Below, piece by piece: positions 9,901-16,728 of a stretch of 64,000 nucleotides of DNA; positions within the stretch are counted from its first letter, which is position 1, and each line of letters starts with the position of its first letter. The position numbers were made by a program, and so were the translations under genes. This DNA comes from CAWCDJ01 sp963778675 (lineage in GTDB: Bacteria > Acidobacteriota > Terriglobia > Bryobacterales > Bryobacteraceae). A model generated the notes under the pieces. It did not search any database. It worked only from the letters and a program-made list of their open reading frames with translations, and was not told where the DNA came from. The stretch covers positions 1,488,001-1,552,000 of the forward strand of contig CAVZVI010000011.1 in NCBI GenBank assembly GCA_963778675.1, in the 5' to 3' direction.

Positions 9901-10305
9901 GGTGGCCACCGTCGGAAACGCGCCCTTCCCGCGCACCGAGGAAAACAGGACCTTCCTGCCGTCGGGCGTCCAGCCCACTACCGTATCGTTGGCGCTATGG
10001 AAGGTGAGCTGCTTCGGTTTGCCCCCCGCCGCCGGAATCACGTATACGTCATCGTTGCCTTCGCGATCGGACGAAAACGCGATCCACTGCCCGTCGGGCG
10101 AAAAGCGCGGGTACACATCGCGCGCCGTGTTGTCGGTGAGACGGCGCACCTCGCTGCCGTTCTCGTTGGCGATCCAGATATCCCCCAGGTAGCTGAAGGC
10201 GATCTTGCCCTTCGAATAAGCCGGCTGGCGAAGGAGTTTCACCTGCGCCTGCGCAAGAGCGGGCACAAGAAGCACGGCGGCCACAAGCAGAGTCTTACGG
10301 ATCAT
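6928..10305 (-). CDS. Tricorn-type protease (propeller, PDZ and S41 core), exported
   Basis: The start was set at 10305 because GAGAGG lies about 6 bases upstream and a signal peptide (MIRKTLLVAAVLL to AQAQ) follows; 1125 residues. The N-terminal two thirds hold WD40/TolB-like propeller repeats (for example FSPDGQWIAFSSDREGNDDV and WSPDGKWIAFVSDRTG). A Gly-rich insert lies near 570-690. A PDZ-like segment (GYYKISSITRKGPADREYV) precedes the C-terminal S41/tail-specific protease core. Visible catalytic elements are DASHTG (His of the charge relay), NERSASDAEMFPD (serine-aspartate pair) and GENMENYGVQPD. These correspond to the tricorn core residues His, Ser/Asp and Glu. Probable role: degradation of peptides in the periplasm. 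Confidence 0.9.
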   Translation of the reverse strand: MIRKTLLVAAVLLVPALAQAQVKLLRQPAYSKGKIAFSYLGDIWIANENGSEVRRLTDNTARDVYPRFSPDGQWIAFSSDREGNDDVYVIPAAGGKPKQLTFHSANDTVVGWTPDGRKVLFSSVRGKGAFPTVATLFEVPLEGGVEEPVPTDWGASGSYSPDGRKLAFMRHPSVWSRKHYRGAYAADLWVMDVAAKTYTKLSGQDDYKGNWLWPMYGNRGEIYFVSDRTANEKNIQFGGPEVMKSVNNIWKISDRGGKPVPVTHHEDGNLYFPSISADGKVIVYEDNFGLWKLDTASGKSTEIRIDIRSDPKENDTELVTINNEAEGFHLSPSNRRAAIVAHGEIFTIATGRGEPQRVSETPWREQDPRWSPDGKWIAFVSDRTGRQEVWIGDELGKQQKQLSDADCDKSGLVWAPDSKSLLWTGSDHKLRRVEIESGKTDVVASADAGNVASPEFSPDGKWISYSKPDRLLRTHVYVKNLADGQERMISSDLFQISQGARWTPDGKKLVFIGGVSLPAMASQGFRGTPSQIYSLSLARIEKAPDDHEIDTEAEGMAALNEGGGAGGGRGGRGAAAGAPRNVAVKIEWDDMDRRFQKLTSMPGAVTVVVPAPDSKTYAFMAMSGAAGGAAGAGAGGGPGLYTIAEDGTHLQRLNTTVSSEGGRGGRGRGGFFGGFNEPQWARDGRTIYLLQGGGIYAISVPAQPAGEGAPAAAAPGRGGRGGASVSAESAAGAAPRRVTFTVRMVIDRPAERRQVFEEAWRVMKNRFYDPKMHGVNWAAAKDKYESLLPHVADTEELHNVVMEMIGELDASHTGISGGGRLPGEPPPAERIQTRYPGFELQPDSSGYYKISSITRKGPADREYVKLSPGNFVLAVNGKDLKTSDNYWQLFNVLPGRKLEFLVNSAPSTNGAWTVELEPLSAQAEGNLDYENWVYAREKMVEKLTNGQIGYLHIRAMDAPSLLKFQEDLIENRDKKALIIDERFNGGGGIDQELLEILNQRKQYQMTRGRDSVDVPRPVQTFYGPMAVLQNERSASDAEMFPDGFRALGLGKIIGVPTMGAVIGTGAFGLLDGSQIRTPGSGVYTARGENMENYGVQPDVWVDNGPADFFSGHDRQIEKAIEVLRQ

Positions 10306-10430
10306 CTCTAACCTCTCGAACCTTCCGGTTAAGCGGGATACAGAGATAGTAAACTCTGTCATGGACGAAGGCAACCGGATGCCGCCGCAGCCACGGCTTC
10401 AGCGGGAACAGAGGTCAGGTCCCTACGGAT

Positions 10431-11747
10431 TCATTGCGGCAACTCTCCCTGGAGCGCCGCCAGCATGCGTGCATCGGACCGCATCCGGGCAGCCGCGCGC
10501 CGCCGGTTTTCAACGTCCGCAAACCATTGCGGGTCCGGTTTTGCGCCTGCACGGACCAGCAGCGCGACCACCTCGTAGTACGATCGCTGTCCGGCGGAGG
10601 TTCCCCATCCGTACAGCGCCCACCCCAGAGGGGTCCCGCCATGTCGACCGTCGATCGCATCGACGGGCGCGCCGAGCCCCAGAAGCAGGCTGACCGTGTC
10701 TGTGTGTCCCCCGTACGCGGCCCAATGCAGGCCGGTTGCGCCACCCCCGAGCGTTGTATCCGCCCGGATGCCGTTCCTCAGCAGGAAATCTACGACATCA
10801 GTCCGGCCGAACTCACAGGCCCAGGTGAATCCGTCGATCACCTGTTTTCGGGTGGCAGCCGGCTTCAAGCTGCCGTTGTCGTTGAAGAAGCTCCTGACGG
10901 CATCCAGCCGCCCAACGCCCGCCGCTCCTTCCAGATCCAGCCGGGCGCCGTGGTTCGCTAAGAACTCGGCCGCCTGGCCGCGCCCGTTATGCAGGCAGCC
11001 GGTGACCGCGTTCCCGCCATCCGGACCGTCGATGACAGCCCCACGGGCGAGGAGCAGTTCCATCAGCGGTATCTGCACCCCGGCGGCTTCGGGATGGCAA
11101 CTGGTCGCCGTCAATCCAAGGGTCGTCGACCGCCCCCCATAAGCATCCGACTCGGCATTGACGTCGGCGCCCGCCTCCAGCAGCATCTTTGCAATTTCGA
11201 CAATGTTCTTCGGAGTCATCTGGCGAAAGTCTTCGATACCGTTCGCCGAGACGTAATGGAGCAGAGTCGAGCGATGCTCGCGCGTCGAGCGCGCCGTTGC
11301 CAGTTCCGGATTCTCGCGCAGCAGCGTCTCGAGTTGTGCGGAATCGCCTCGGACGATCGCGTCCGCCGCCGCCTCGAACTTCGAGACCGGCGAACGAGCG
11401 CGGGCCAGGCCTTCGAGATGGCCGGCGAACTTCGGCCAGCTTGCGAAACCGTGCGAGCGTGCGAGGAAGAACTGCGCGCCGGCCAGGGCGCATCGGGCCG
11501 CGTGTTCGTTCTCCTTTTGGAACTCCGTCCAATGGCGTTCGATGCGCTCCGCCTGTTGGTCGCATTGTTTCCTGATTCCGGGAGTCAACTCCATCTCCTG
11601 CAGCCGGGCAAGCGTTTCCGCCCAGAGCGCGGCCCACTTGCGGACTGCGGCCGGGGCGCCGGACTTGCAAGCGTGCTGCAGGTCTTTGGCGAGCTTCTTG
11701 TATTGCTCGAGGTTGGGACGAGCAGGCAGGGGAATTGCGTCGGACAT
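10431..11747 (-). CDS. Ankyrin-repeat protein
   Basis: 438 residues with a strong AAAGGAG site 7 bases before the ATG. The first 110 residues are helical and charged (LEQYKKLAKDLQHACKSG; LARSHGFASWPKFAGHLEG), a module found before ankyrin repeats in many soil bacteria. Ankyrin repeats run from about 125 to 425, with elements such as LLLEAGADVNAES, LLLARGAVIDGPDGGNAV, LLRNGIRADTT, GLHWAAYGGHTDTVSLLLG and ALLVRAGAKPD. No signal peptide, so cytoplasmic. Ankyrin repeats bind proteins; the partner is unknown. It is divergently arranged with the GerW-like gene at 11864 and lies upstream of the tricorn gene on the same strand with a 125-base gap. Confidence 0.88.
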   Translation of the reverse strand: MSDAIPLPARPNLEQYKKLAKDLQHACKSGAPAAVRKWAALWAETLARLQEMELTPGIRKQCDQQAERIERHWTEFQKENEHAARCALAGAQFFLARSHGFASWPKFAGHLEGLARARSPVSKFEAAADAIVRGDSAQLETLLRENPELATARSTREHRSTLLHYVSANGIEDFRQMTPKNIVEIAKMLLEAGADVNAESDAYGGRSTTLGLTATSCHPEAAGVQIPLMELLLARGAVIDGPDGGNAVTGCLHNGRGQAAEFLANHGARLDLEGAAGVGRLDAVRSFFNDNGSLKPAATRKQVIDGFTWACEFGRTDVVDFLLRNGIRADTTLGGGATGLHWAAYGGHTDTVSLLLGLGAPVDAIDGRHGGTPLGWALYGWGTSAGQRSYYEVVALLVRAGAKPDPQWFADVENRRRAAARMRSDARMLAALQGELPQ

Positions 11748-11863
11748 ACGAATCTCCTTTCACCGCACGCCTGGAGTCCGCACAGATCAGGCTGAAAGAC
11801 ATCCCTTATACCATGGCCGCTCGGCCGGAGGCGGAGGCCGGCGCCGTGTGTCTTAATGGAGTC

Positions 11864-12202
11864 ATGGCATACACAGACTTGGCGCGCACGCTGGGCGAAA
11901 TTTTCGGCGCCGGCGGCAATGCGAGGAGTGTTTACGGAGAGCCCGTGACAGCGGGCAACCGAACCGTGATTCCGGTAGCCAGGATTCGCTACGCTTTCGG
12001 CGCCGGCGGCGGCGATCGCAGCGCGGAGGGTCACAGCGGAGGCGGCGGAGGCGGACGCCTTACCGCGCAGCCCTGCGGCGTCGTGGAAGTTACGCCGGAA
12101 GGCGCGCGGTTCATCCCTTTTTACGATCCGCGCGTGCTCGCGATTACGGCGCTGGCCGGGTTCGCCGCGGGCTTCCTGGCCGGGTGCTTGAGGAACCGCT
12201 GA
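11864..12202 (+). CDS. GerW/YtfJ-like small protein with C-terminal membrane segment
   Basis: 112 residues if translated from the ATG at 11864; an in-frame ATG at 11813 would add 17 residues. The core DLARTLGEIFGAGG, ARSVYGEPVTAGNRTVIPV and RIRYAFGAGGG followed by a Gly run and GVVEVTPEGARFIP matches the sporulation protein YtfJ/GerW family, whose members contain a helix, a VxGEPI strand and a Gly-rich loop. The last 20 residues (LAITALAGFAAGFLAGCL) form a hydrophobic helix, as in many non-sporulating homologues. The family is not confined to spore formers and no spore genes are seen here, so the role is unknown. It is convergent with the lipoprotein gene, with only 3 bases between the two stops. 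Confidence 0.75.
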   Translation: MAYTDLARTLGEIFGAGGNARSVYGEPVTAGNRTVIPVARIRYAFGAGGGDRSAEGHSGGGGGGRLTAQPCGVVEVTPEGARFIPFYDPRVLAITALAGFAAGFLAGCLRNR

Positions 12203-12205
12203 AGT

Positions 12206-12910
12206 TCAGTCGGCGATGAGGCGGATGGAGCCGATGCCGCCGTTGACCGACACATGGATGGTGACCTTGGAGCTGCCGTAGGCGTCATTGACGTACCGCC
12301 CTCCAGCCTCCTTGTGCAGGCCGTGCACCTCGATCTCGCCGATGCCGCCATGCGCGTCGGCGACCAGCCCGACATCCGCGGGCAGCCGCACCGTGGCCTG
12401 CCCGACCCCTCCGTTGATGCGAACGTCGTAATCCTGCTTGGGAAGCCCGCGCAGATCCATATCCACCTGGCCCACCCCCATGTCCACGTTGACGCTCCGC
12501 AGCGAAAGGCCGCCGAGGTCCAGTTTGGCCTGGCCCGCGCCGAAATGCACCGTCAGATCCACTGGCACATCACGGTTGAGCCGCAGGTCCCAGTCGTATT
12601 CGGTGTGGCCGAAATTGGCGTGGTGGGTCTGGGGCTGGCGGATGGTCAGGTCGCCGCGCCCGTCGGCGGCGTGGTATGTCACTTCAGGCTTCCAGGCGGG
12701 GATGTTGTAGCCGAAGTCGGCGCGAATGAGTTTTTCGGTGCCGCTGCCGACCCTCAGTTGTCCCGCTCCCATGTTCAGGGAGAGCCGCAGGGTCTCCACC
12801 TTGTCGCGGTCGATCGACTGAAATTCGTGGTGGACCGGCCCGGCCGTCTCGACCACGCAGCCGGACATGCAAATCAACCCCGCCAGCAAGGGAGCGGTTC
12901 GGCGGAACAT
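12206..12910 (-). CDS. Putative lipoprotein with toastrack-like (LiaF/DUF4097-type) repeats
   Basis: 234 residues with a near-perfect CAGGAGG site 5 bases before the ATG. The N-terminus ends in CMSGC, a lipobox, so the mature protein probably begins at C18 and is anchored to a membrane. The body is a regular beta-rich repeat of short strands: LRLSLNMGAGQLRVGSG, LTVHFGAGQAKLDLGGL, VNVDMGVGQVDMDLRGL, VRINGGVGQATVRLPADV and HVSVNGGIGSIRLI. This spacing of GxGxxxxD units is typical of the toastrack fold shared by LiaF C-termini and DUF4097 proteins, several of which serve envelope-stress circuits. A specific role is not visible here. Confidence 0.75.
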   Translation of the reverse strand: MFRRTAPLLAGLICMSGCVVETAGPVHHEFQSIDRDKVETLRLSLNMGAGQLRVGSGTEKLIRADFGYNIPAWKPEVTYHAADGRGDLTIRQPQTHHANFGHTEYDWDLRLNRDVPVDLTVHFGAGQAKLDLGGLSLRSVNVDMGVGQVDMDLRGLPKQDYDVRINGGVGQATVRLPADVGLVADAHGGIGEIEVHGLHKEAGGRYVNDAYGSSKVTIHVSVNGGIGSIRLIAD

Positions 12911-12973
12911 AAGGCCTCCTGGTATCGAAAGGCCATACGGTGGGGGGCGGCGTTTTGTTCCGTCCGGCGGGCT

Positions 12974-13435
12974 TCAGACCCTCACGCCGCACATTTCGGC
13001 GAACCGTATCTCCGTGGCGCGAACCCTTCCGGCCACGACCTGCAGGGTGCGGCCGAGGATTTCGCAGCCGAGTGCGGAATCCTCGCGGCACTTGGCCTTG
13101 AGGGTGGGACCGTCAAAACGCAGGGCCACGGTCGCTTCGCGGGCGCGCACCTGGAAGAGGGTGTCCTGATCGTTCAGAAGGGACGACCATCCGAAGACCT
13201 GCCCGGGGCCGAGCGCCTGGACAGCGACCACGTAGCGCGGCGTACGCAGTTCCACCACGACGCTGCCCGAGAGCAAAAGGTAGAAAAACGCCGAGCGCTG
13301 CCCGTCTTCCAGGATTACGTCGTTCTCCTGAAACGCGACCTCGCTCGCCATCTCCGCCAAAGCCGCGAATTGGCTGCCGGACAATCCTCGAAAGAACTCG
13401 TGTTCCCGAAGGGTTTCCCCCAACTGAAGCGCCAA
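12974..13435 (-). CDS. Cyclic-nucleotide-binding-domain protein lacking a DNA-binding domain
   Basis: The likely start is a TTG at 13435, since a purine-rich GGGGAGG lies just upstream; an ATG at 13477 would add 14 unlikely residues with no ribosome binding site. About 153 residues. The fold shows the CRP-type nucleotide-binding pattern: LREHEFFRGLSGSQFAALAEMA, then ENDVILEDGQRSAFFYLLLSGSV and GPGQVFGWSSLL. The usual phosphate-binding cassette (GE..LL..RAA) is altered to GWSSLLNDQ, so cAMP binding is uncertain. The protein ends 40 residues after the domain with a helix and no helix-turn-helix. It may act as a small ligand sensor in protein-protein contacts. Confidence 0.75.
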   Translation of the reverse strand: MALQLGETLREHEFFRGLSGSQFAALAEMASEVAFQENDVILEDGQRSAFFYLLLSGSVVVELRTPRYVVAVQALGPGQVFGWSSLLNDQDTLFQVRAREATVALRFDGPTLKAKCREDSALGCEILGRTLQVVAGRVRATEIRFAEMCGVRV

Positions 13436-13560
13436 AACTCCCTCCCCCTGGTGTAAACCGCGCAGCCTACGACACATATCTGTTGAAAAATGCTGCGCTT
13501 ACCCAGCACGAGAGCAATTCGGCTACCAGAAGTATGCCGCCAGGATACGCGGCGGTTTGG

Positions 13561-13704
13561 CTAGAGGGCCGAGCGGAGGCAGTACTGCCTGAGCAGGAAT
13601 CCCAACCGCTGGTCGCGCTGCCGGTGGCGCCGGATCACGCTGTCGAAGATGAGCGTAAACGCCATCATGAAAACCATCGAGGCGAGCGCACTGTATTGAG
13701 ACAT
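13561..13704 (-). CDS. 47-residue single-span membrane protein
   Basis: A short reading frame with GGGGGAGG 7-8 bases before its ATG. It starts MSQYSALASMVFMMAFTLIF (hydrophobic helix) and continues with a basic stretch RRHRQRDQRLG. The N-terminal hydrophobic helix followed by an arginine-rich tail suggests a membrane-anchored small protein with a cytoplasmic tail. It resembles the 57-residue product at 41072: both share the pattern M-x-Q-x-x-A-L-x-S-x-V-F-M-x-x-F-x-x-x-F-D, then a basic RH-Q-R segment and R-L-G. It lies 32 bases downstream of the 67-residue gene at 13737, so the two are probably co-transcribed. Function unknown. Confidence 0.65.
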   Translation of the reverse strand: MSQYSALASMVFMMAFTLIFDSVIRRHRQRDQRLGFLLRQYCLRSAL

Positions 13705-13736
13705 GACTCGATCCTCCCCCATTGGAGACTCCTTTG

Positions 13737-13940
13737 TCAGCCTTGTGCTTCGGGCTGCGCCGCGGCTGTCTCCGCGGATTCCATCATTGCCGCATCAGCG
13801 AGCGGAGCAATTCTGGCAAGCACCTGGCGCACGTCGCGGCAGACCCTGGCCTCGACTTTCCGGTGTTTCTGATAACTACCTATTGCCCATAGAACGATCG
13901 CCGCGAAAGCGGCGAAAGGGACCAAAGCGGTCAGCGCCAT
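13737..13940 (-). CDS. 67-residue single-span membrane protein
   Basis: The start at 13940 has GGAG 8 bases upstream; a longer frame upstream shows no protein-like composition. Residues 4-22 (TALVPFAAFAAIVLWAIGS) form a membrane helix, followed by YQKHRKVEARV, a basic cytoplasmic stretch, a short amphipathic helix and an Ala/Glu-rich tail ending in QPEAQG. The arrangement (short N-terminus, one helix, basic tail) parallels the 47-residue neighbour downstream, which lies on the same strand 32 bases away. No family is recognised. Reality is supported by the ribosome binding site and by the protein-like hydrophobic pattern rather than by homology. Confidence 0.55.
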   Translation of the reverse strand: MALTALVPFAAFAAIVLWAIGSYQKHRKVEARVCRDVRQVLARIAPLADAAMMESAETAAAQPEAQG

Positions 13941-13991
13941 AGAGCATCTCCAGACCGGCAAATCCGCCTGCGCCGCAGCCTGCCCTGAACT

Positions 13992-14034
13992 GGCGGCCCC
14001 GAGTTGTCGTCTGGCGGGGCCGCCGTCGCTTGGT
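13992..14034. other. GC-rich perfect 10-bp inverted repeat
   Basis: GGCGGCCCCG at 13992-14001 pairs exactly with CGGGGCCGCC at 14025-14034 across a 23-base spacer. It sits in the 258-base gap between the small genes at 13940 and 14199, 52 bases upstream of the ATG of the 67-residue protein. No T-tract follows on either strand, so it is not a classical intrinsic terminator. It could be a factor-dependent terminator for the 70-residue gene upstream or a structured leader. Confidence 0.45.
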
Positions 14035-14198
14035 GACTGGGACTCTATCCCGGTCTCTAACACTGATCTTGCGGCAGCTTCCGGCTGGGGGAAAGGTCTA
14101 CTTGTACTGAGGGGGTGCGGGGATTACCAGGAACCGTGACCAGGGAATCCACGGAGCATACCAGGTTGTTGGATAGCAGTGCCTTACGGCCCGAATCG

Positions 14199-14411
14199 CT
14201 AGGCCGCGCCTTTGGTCTTGAAGCCCTTGGCACTCTTGAATGCCTCCTGCAGAGTGCTGACGGCCGAGGTGGCCGCGCGCTGCCTTTCAGGATTAGGCTT
14301 GTAACCCGGCATCTTGGAATCGATGAACTTCATGCGAAACAGTTGGTTTTCAACCATTTCCAGAAGCGCCTGGAGCTCTTCCAAGCTCAGTTTCACGGGA
14401 ATTTGTTGCAT
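14199..14411 (-). CDS. Conserved-looking 70-residue helical protein of unknown function
   Basis: 70 residues, AAGGG about 6 bases before the ATG. The sequence begins MQQIPVKLSLEELQALLEMV, predicting an amphipathic helix, continues with NQLFRMKFIDSKMPGYKPNP and ends in a basic, alanine-rich helix (TLQEAFKSAKGFKTKGAA). There is no signal peptide or membrane segment. I do not recognise the family. It reads as a normal protein (good hydrophobic periodicity), and it is the first gene of a minus-strand run that continues into the two small membrane proteins after a 258-base gap. Confidence 0.6.
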   Translation of the reverse strand: MQQIPVKLSLEELQALLEMVENQLFRMKFIDSKMPGYKPNPERQRAATSAVSTLQEAFKSAKGFKTKGAA

Positions 14412-14653
14412 GGATACCCTTAGTTTACCACGGCCTGGATGTGCTTGCGTCCCAGAACCTTACCGGCGGGTCGGGTGGAGGCGGTGCGCATGCCGTGCTT
14501 CCAGCCGCAAAGAGGGAGGTCCAGTCATCACCGGAAGAGCCTTTCGTGACGAAAAGGCTGCGCTTCCGCTGCCGCCGGCGCATCGTATTTAGGGGGGCCG
14601 GCACTGGGAACGCAAGACCAGGCAGTGCAATCACAAATCAGAAAGAGGTTGAA

Positions 14654-15679
14654 ATGGAAGAGACGGATCGCGGAAAGGTCGTTGTCGTCACGGGAGCATC
14701 CGCGGGGGTGGGGCGAGCTACCGTAGCTGAGTTTGCCCGGCGGGGCGCGCACCTTGGATTGATCGCGCGAGGGCGAGAGCGACTGGAAGCAACCAGACGT
14801 GAGGTCGAGGAATTGGGCGGTAAGGCTCTGATCCTGCCGGCCGATGTGGCCGATGCGCAACAGGTCGAACAAGCGGCGGAGCGGGTCGAACGGGAATTAG
14901 GCCCCATCGAGATTTGGGTCAACAATGCGATGACGACGATCTTCGCACCCTTCCTCGAGATCACGCCGGAAGAGTTTAAGCGCGCTACGGAGGTCACCTA
15001 TCTGGGTCAAGTCTATGGCACGATGGCGGCGTTGAAACGCATGCATGCGCGAAACCGCGGGACCATTGTGCAGGTAGGCTCGGCATTGGCGTATCGTTCC
15101 ATCCCGCTGCAATCGCCCTATTGCGGAGCCAAGCATGCCATCGTGGGGTTCACCGATTCGATCCGCTCGGAGCTCATTCACGACAAGAGTGCCGTACATA
15201 TCACGGCGGTGATGCTGCCGGCGATGAACACACCCCAGTTCAGTTGGTGCCGCACACGTCTGCCGCTGCATCCCCAGCCGGTACCGCCGATCTTTCAACC
15301 CGAAGTGGCGGCGCGAGCGATTGTCTGGGCCGCCAAACATAAGCGACGCGACGTATACGTCGGTTTTCCCACTGTGAAAGCGATCTACGGCAATGAGCTT
15401 GCGCCTTCTTTCACAGATCGGTACCTTGCGAAAAACGGCTACTCCGGCCAGCAGACGTCCGAGCCTGTGTCGCCGGACCGCCCGGATAATTTGATGGAAC
15501 CTGTCGAGGATGGCAACTATGCGGCCCACGGAATTTTTGGGGACCGCGCCATGACTTTCAGCGTACAGAGCTCGATCAACCTGGAGTACATGACTCTCGT
15601 AGGCCACCGCGGGCTGGTGGCTTCCGCGACCGTGATTCTGGCGGGATTACTCTTCGCAGCGCTGAGGAGGCGACATTGA
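14654..15679 (+). CDS. Short-chain dehydrogenase/reductase with C-terminal membrane anchor
   Basis: The ATG at 14654 follows AAAGAGG by 5 bases; 341 residues. The N-terminus has the classical Rossmann motif TGASAGVG, an NNA segment (WVNNAMTT) and the catalytic triad in QVGSALAYRSIPLQSPYCGAKHA (Ser, Tyr-x3-Lys). After the normal SDR length of about 250, an extra 90 residues contain RPDNLMEPVEDG and HGIFGD, then a hydrophobic helix (VASATVILAGLLFAAL) and a basic end RRRH. The anchor implies work at the membrane on a lipid or hydrophobic substrate. The stop overlaps the start of the next gene by one base (TGATG), so the two are coupled. Confidence 0.88.
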   Translation: MEETDRGKVVVVTGASAGVGRATVAEFARRGAHLGLIARGRERLEATRREVEELGGKALILPADVADAQQVEQAAERVERELGPIEIWVNNAMTTIFAPFLEITPEEFKRATEVTYLGQVYGTMAALKRMHARNRGTIVQVGSALAYRSIPLQSPYCGAKHAIVGFTDSIRSELIHDKSAVHITAVMLPAMNTPQFSWCRTRLPLHPQPVPPIFQPEVAARAIVWAAKHKRRDVYVGFPTVKAIYGNELAPSFTDRYLAKNGYSGQQTSEPVSPDRPDNLMEPVEDGNYAAHGIFGDRAMTFSVQSSINLEYMTLVGHRGLVASATVILAGLLFAALRRRH

Positions 15680-16206
15680 TGCAAATCCGATCGGCCCCCG
15701 AAGAACTCGGCCGCGAACTGCGCCAGGGCCACAGCCCTTTCTTGAAGCGGCGTCGCGGCATCATCGGCCTCTCGTTCTTCTCATGCGCGGTTCTCGGAGC
15801 AGTCGCTCTCTACCAGATCGGCATTCTGAAGAAGTTGCCGGAGCCCCGCTGGCGAGGTTTCAATACCGGCAAAGTGAATGGTTCCGGAGAAGCATACTCG
15901 GTTCTCGCGGCGCCGGATGCCTTCCTGGGCCTGGCAAGCTATGCGGTAACCGCCTGCCTGGCCGCGATGGGTCCGGAGGATCGCTTCCGAACTCATCCCT
16001 CGATGCCGATTGCGATGGGTCTCAAGCTTCTCATGGATTCAGCCATGGCCGGGAAACTCACCCTGGATGAATGCCGGAAGTTTCGCGCATTCTCGCTCTG
16101 GTCCATTCTGACCGCAGCGGCAACCTGGGCAGCGCTTCCGCTCGGTATTCCGGAAGCAGAAGCGGCGCTTCTCCGGGTGAGGCTGAGACGCGACGTATCA
16201 CGTTGA
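15679..16206 (+). CDS. VKOR-like integral membrane protein lacking the catalytic cysteines
   Basis: GAGGAGG lies 8 bases before the ATG at 15679; 175 residues. Hydrophobic helices lie at about 28-47, 75-95 and 135-155. The segment NGSGEAYSVLAAPDAFLGLASYAV resembles the vitamin K epoxide reductase signature (S-x-Y-S ... GxP-x-A-x-LGL-x-x-Y). In genuine VKORs a CxxC pair on the last helices and an earlier Cys do the redox chemistry; here the corresponding places read FNTGKV and DECRKFRAF, so no CxxC is seen. It is therefore a degenerate family member or a distant relative. The start overlaps the stop of the SDR gene, suggesting that the two proteins work together at the membrane. Confidence 0.5.
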   Translation: MQIRSAPEELGRELRQGHSPFLKRRRGIIGLSFFSCAVLGAVALYQIGILKKLPEPRWRGFNTGKVNGSGEAYSVLAAPDAFLGLASYAVTACLAAMGPEDRFRTHPSMPIAMGLKLLMDSAMAGKLTLDECRKFRAFSLWSILTAAATWAALPLGIPEAEAALLRVRLRRDVSR

Positions 16207-16211
16207 ATCCT

Positions 16212-16288
16212 TGGTAGGCCCGGCTGGACTCGAACCAGCGACCCTCTGCTTAGAAGGCAGATGCTCTATCCGCCTGAGCTACGGGCCC
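16212..16288 (-). tRNA. tRNA-Arg (anticodon TCT)
   Basis: On the minus strand the 77-base gene begins GGGCCCGTAGCTCAG, has anticodon loop CTTCTAA (TCT) between paired CTGC/GCAG arms, T-arm CTGG-TTCGAGT-CCAG, and ends CGGGCCTA plus an encoded CCA. The acceptor stem pairs fully with one G-U at the first position. All cloverleaf arms can be drawn by eye. Confidence 0.95.
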
Positions 16289-16728
16289 ATGAAATCAACA
16301 GCTTACAACGAATCAGAGAACAGCGAGGAACGGCCGCCGGTTGATCGAGGAGCGGAGATCCTCCCCATGTCACCGCAAAGACGCCTTTATGGTACCAGGA
16401 TGCCCTCAAAGCTTTCCACGGATCCGGCGGCCCAGCTCGTTGGGGTTGGCCCGCCGGCCATCGAGGTGGTCCGAAGGGTGCGGCGATAGCTAGCCCCACT
16501 GAGCCGCCAACATAACATCTACTATCCGGGCCAGGACGACAAAACGGTAATCTCATCTAAACTCTCGCACTCGACCTTTGGGATTCGCTGGACCTTTCAA
16601 GAATCCACGAACATATTAGTTGAGCAGCCGTAAAATATCGAACCTTCTCCTCCATTGCACTGTATGAAACTCCCACTTGGTTGCGAAACTGCGACACCTA
16701 CAGCGATTTAGCCAAGGAGGGTGAGCGA
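16289..16728. other. 440-base gap without a recognisable gene
   Basis: Between tRNA-Arg and the PEP-CTERM-type gene. Codon-like patterns are weak in all frames. The last 150 bases are AT-richer (TTAGTTGAGC and GTAAAATATCG near 16620) and may hold the promoter of the gene at 16729, but no consensus -35/-10 pair with proper spacing is clear. Nothing else is supported. Confidence 0.5.

Noticed and set aside
8812..10311. A 499-codon plus-strand frame opposite the tricorn gene
   Set aside because: Shadow of the propeller-coding strand; no motif and no ribosome binding site.
12254..13456. A 400-codon plus-strand frame across the lipoprotein and cyclic-nucleotide genes
   Set aside because: It crosses two well-supported minus-strand genes and an intergenic gap without protein-like features.
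16211..16489. A 92-codon frame overlapping tRNA-Arg
   Set aside because: Begins inside the tRNA and has no coding character; GLEPATLCLEGR is the well-known artefact of translating antisense tRNA.
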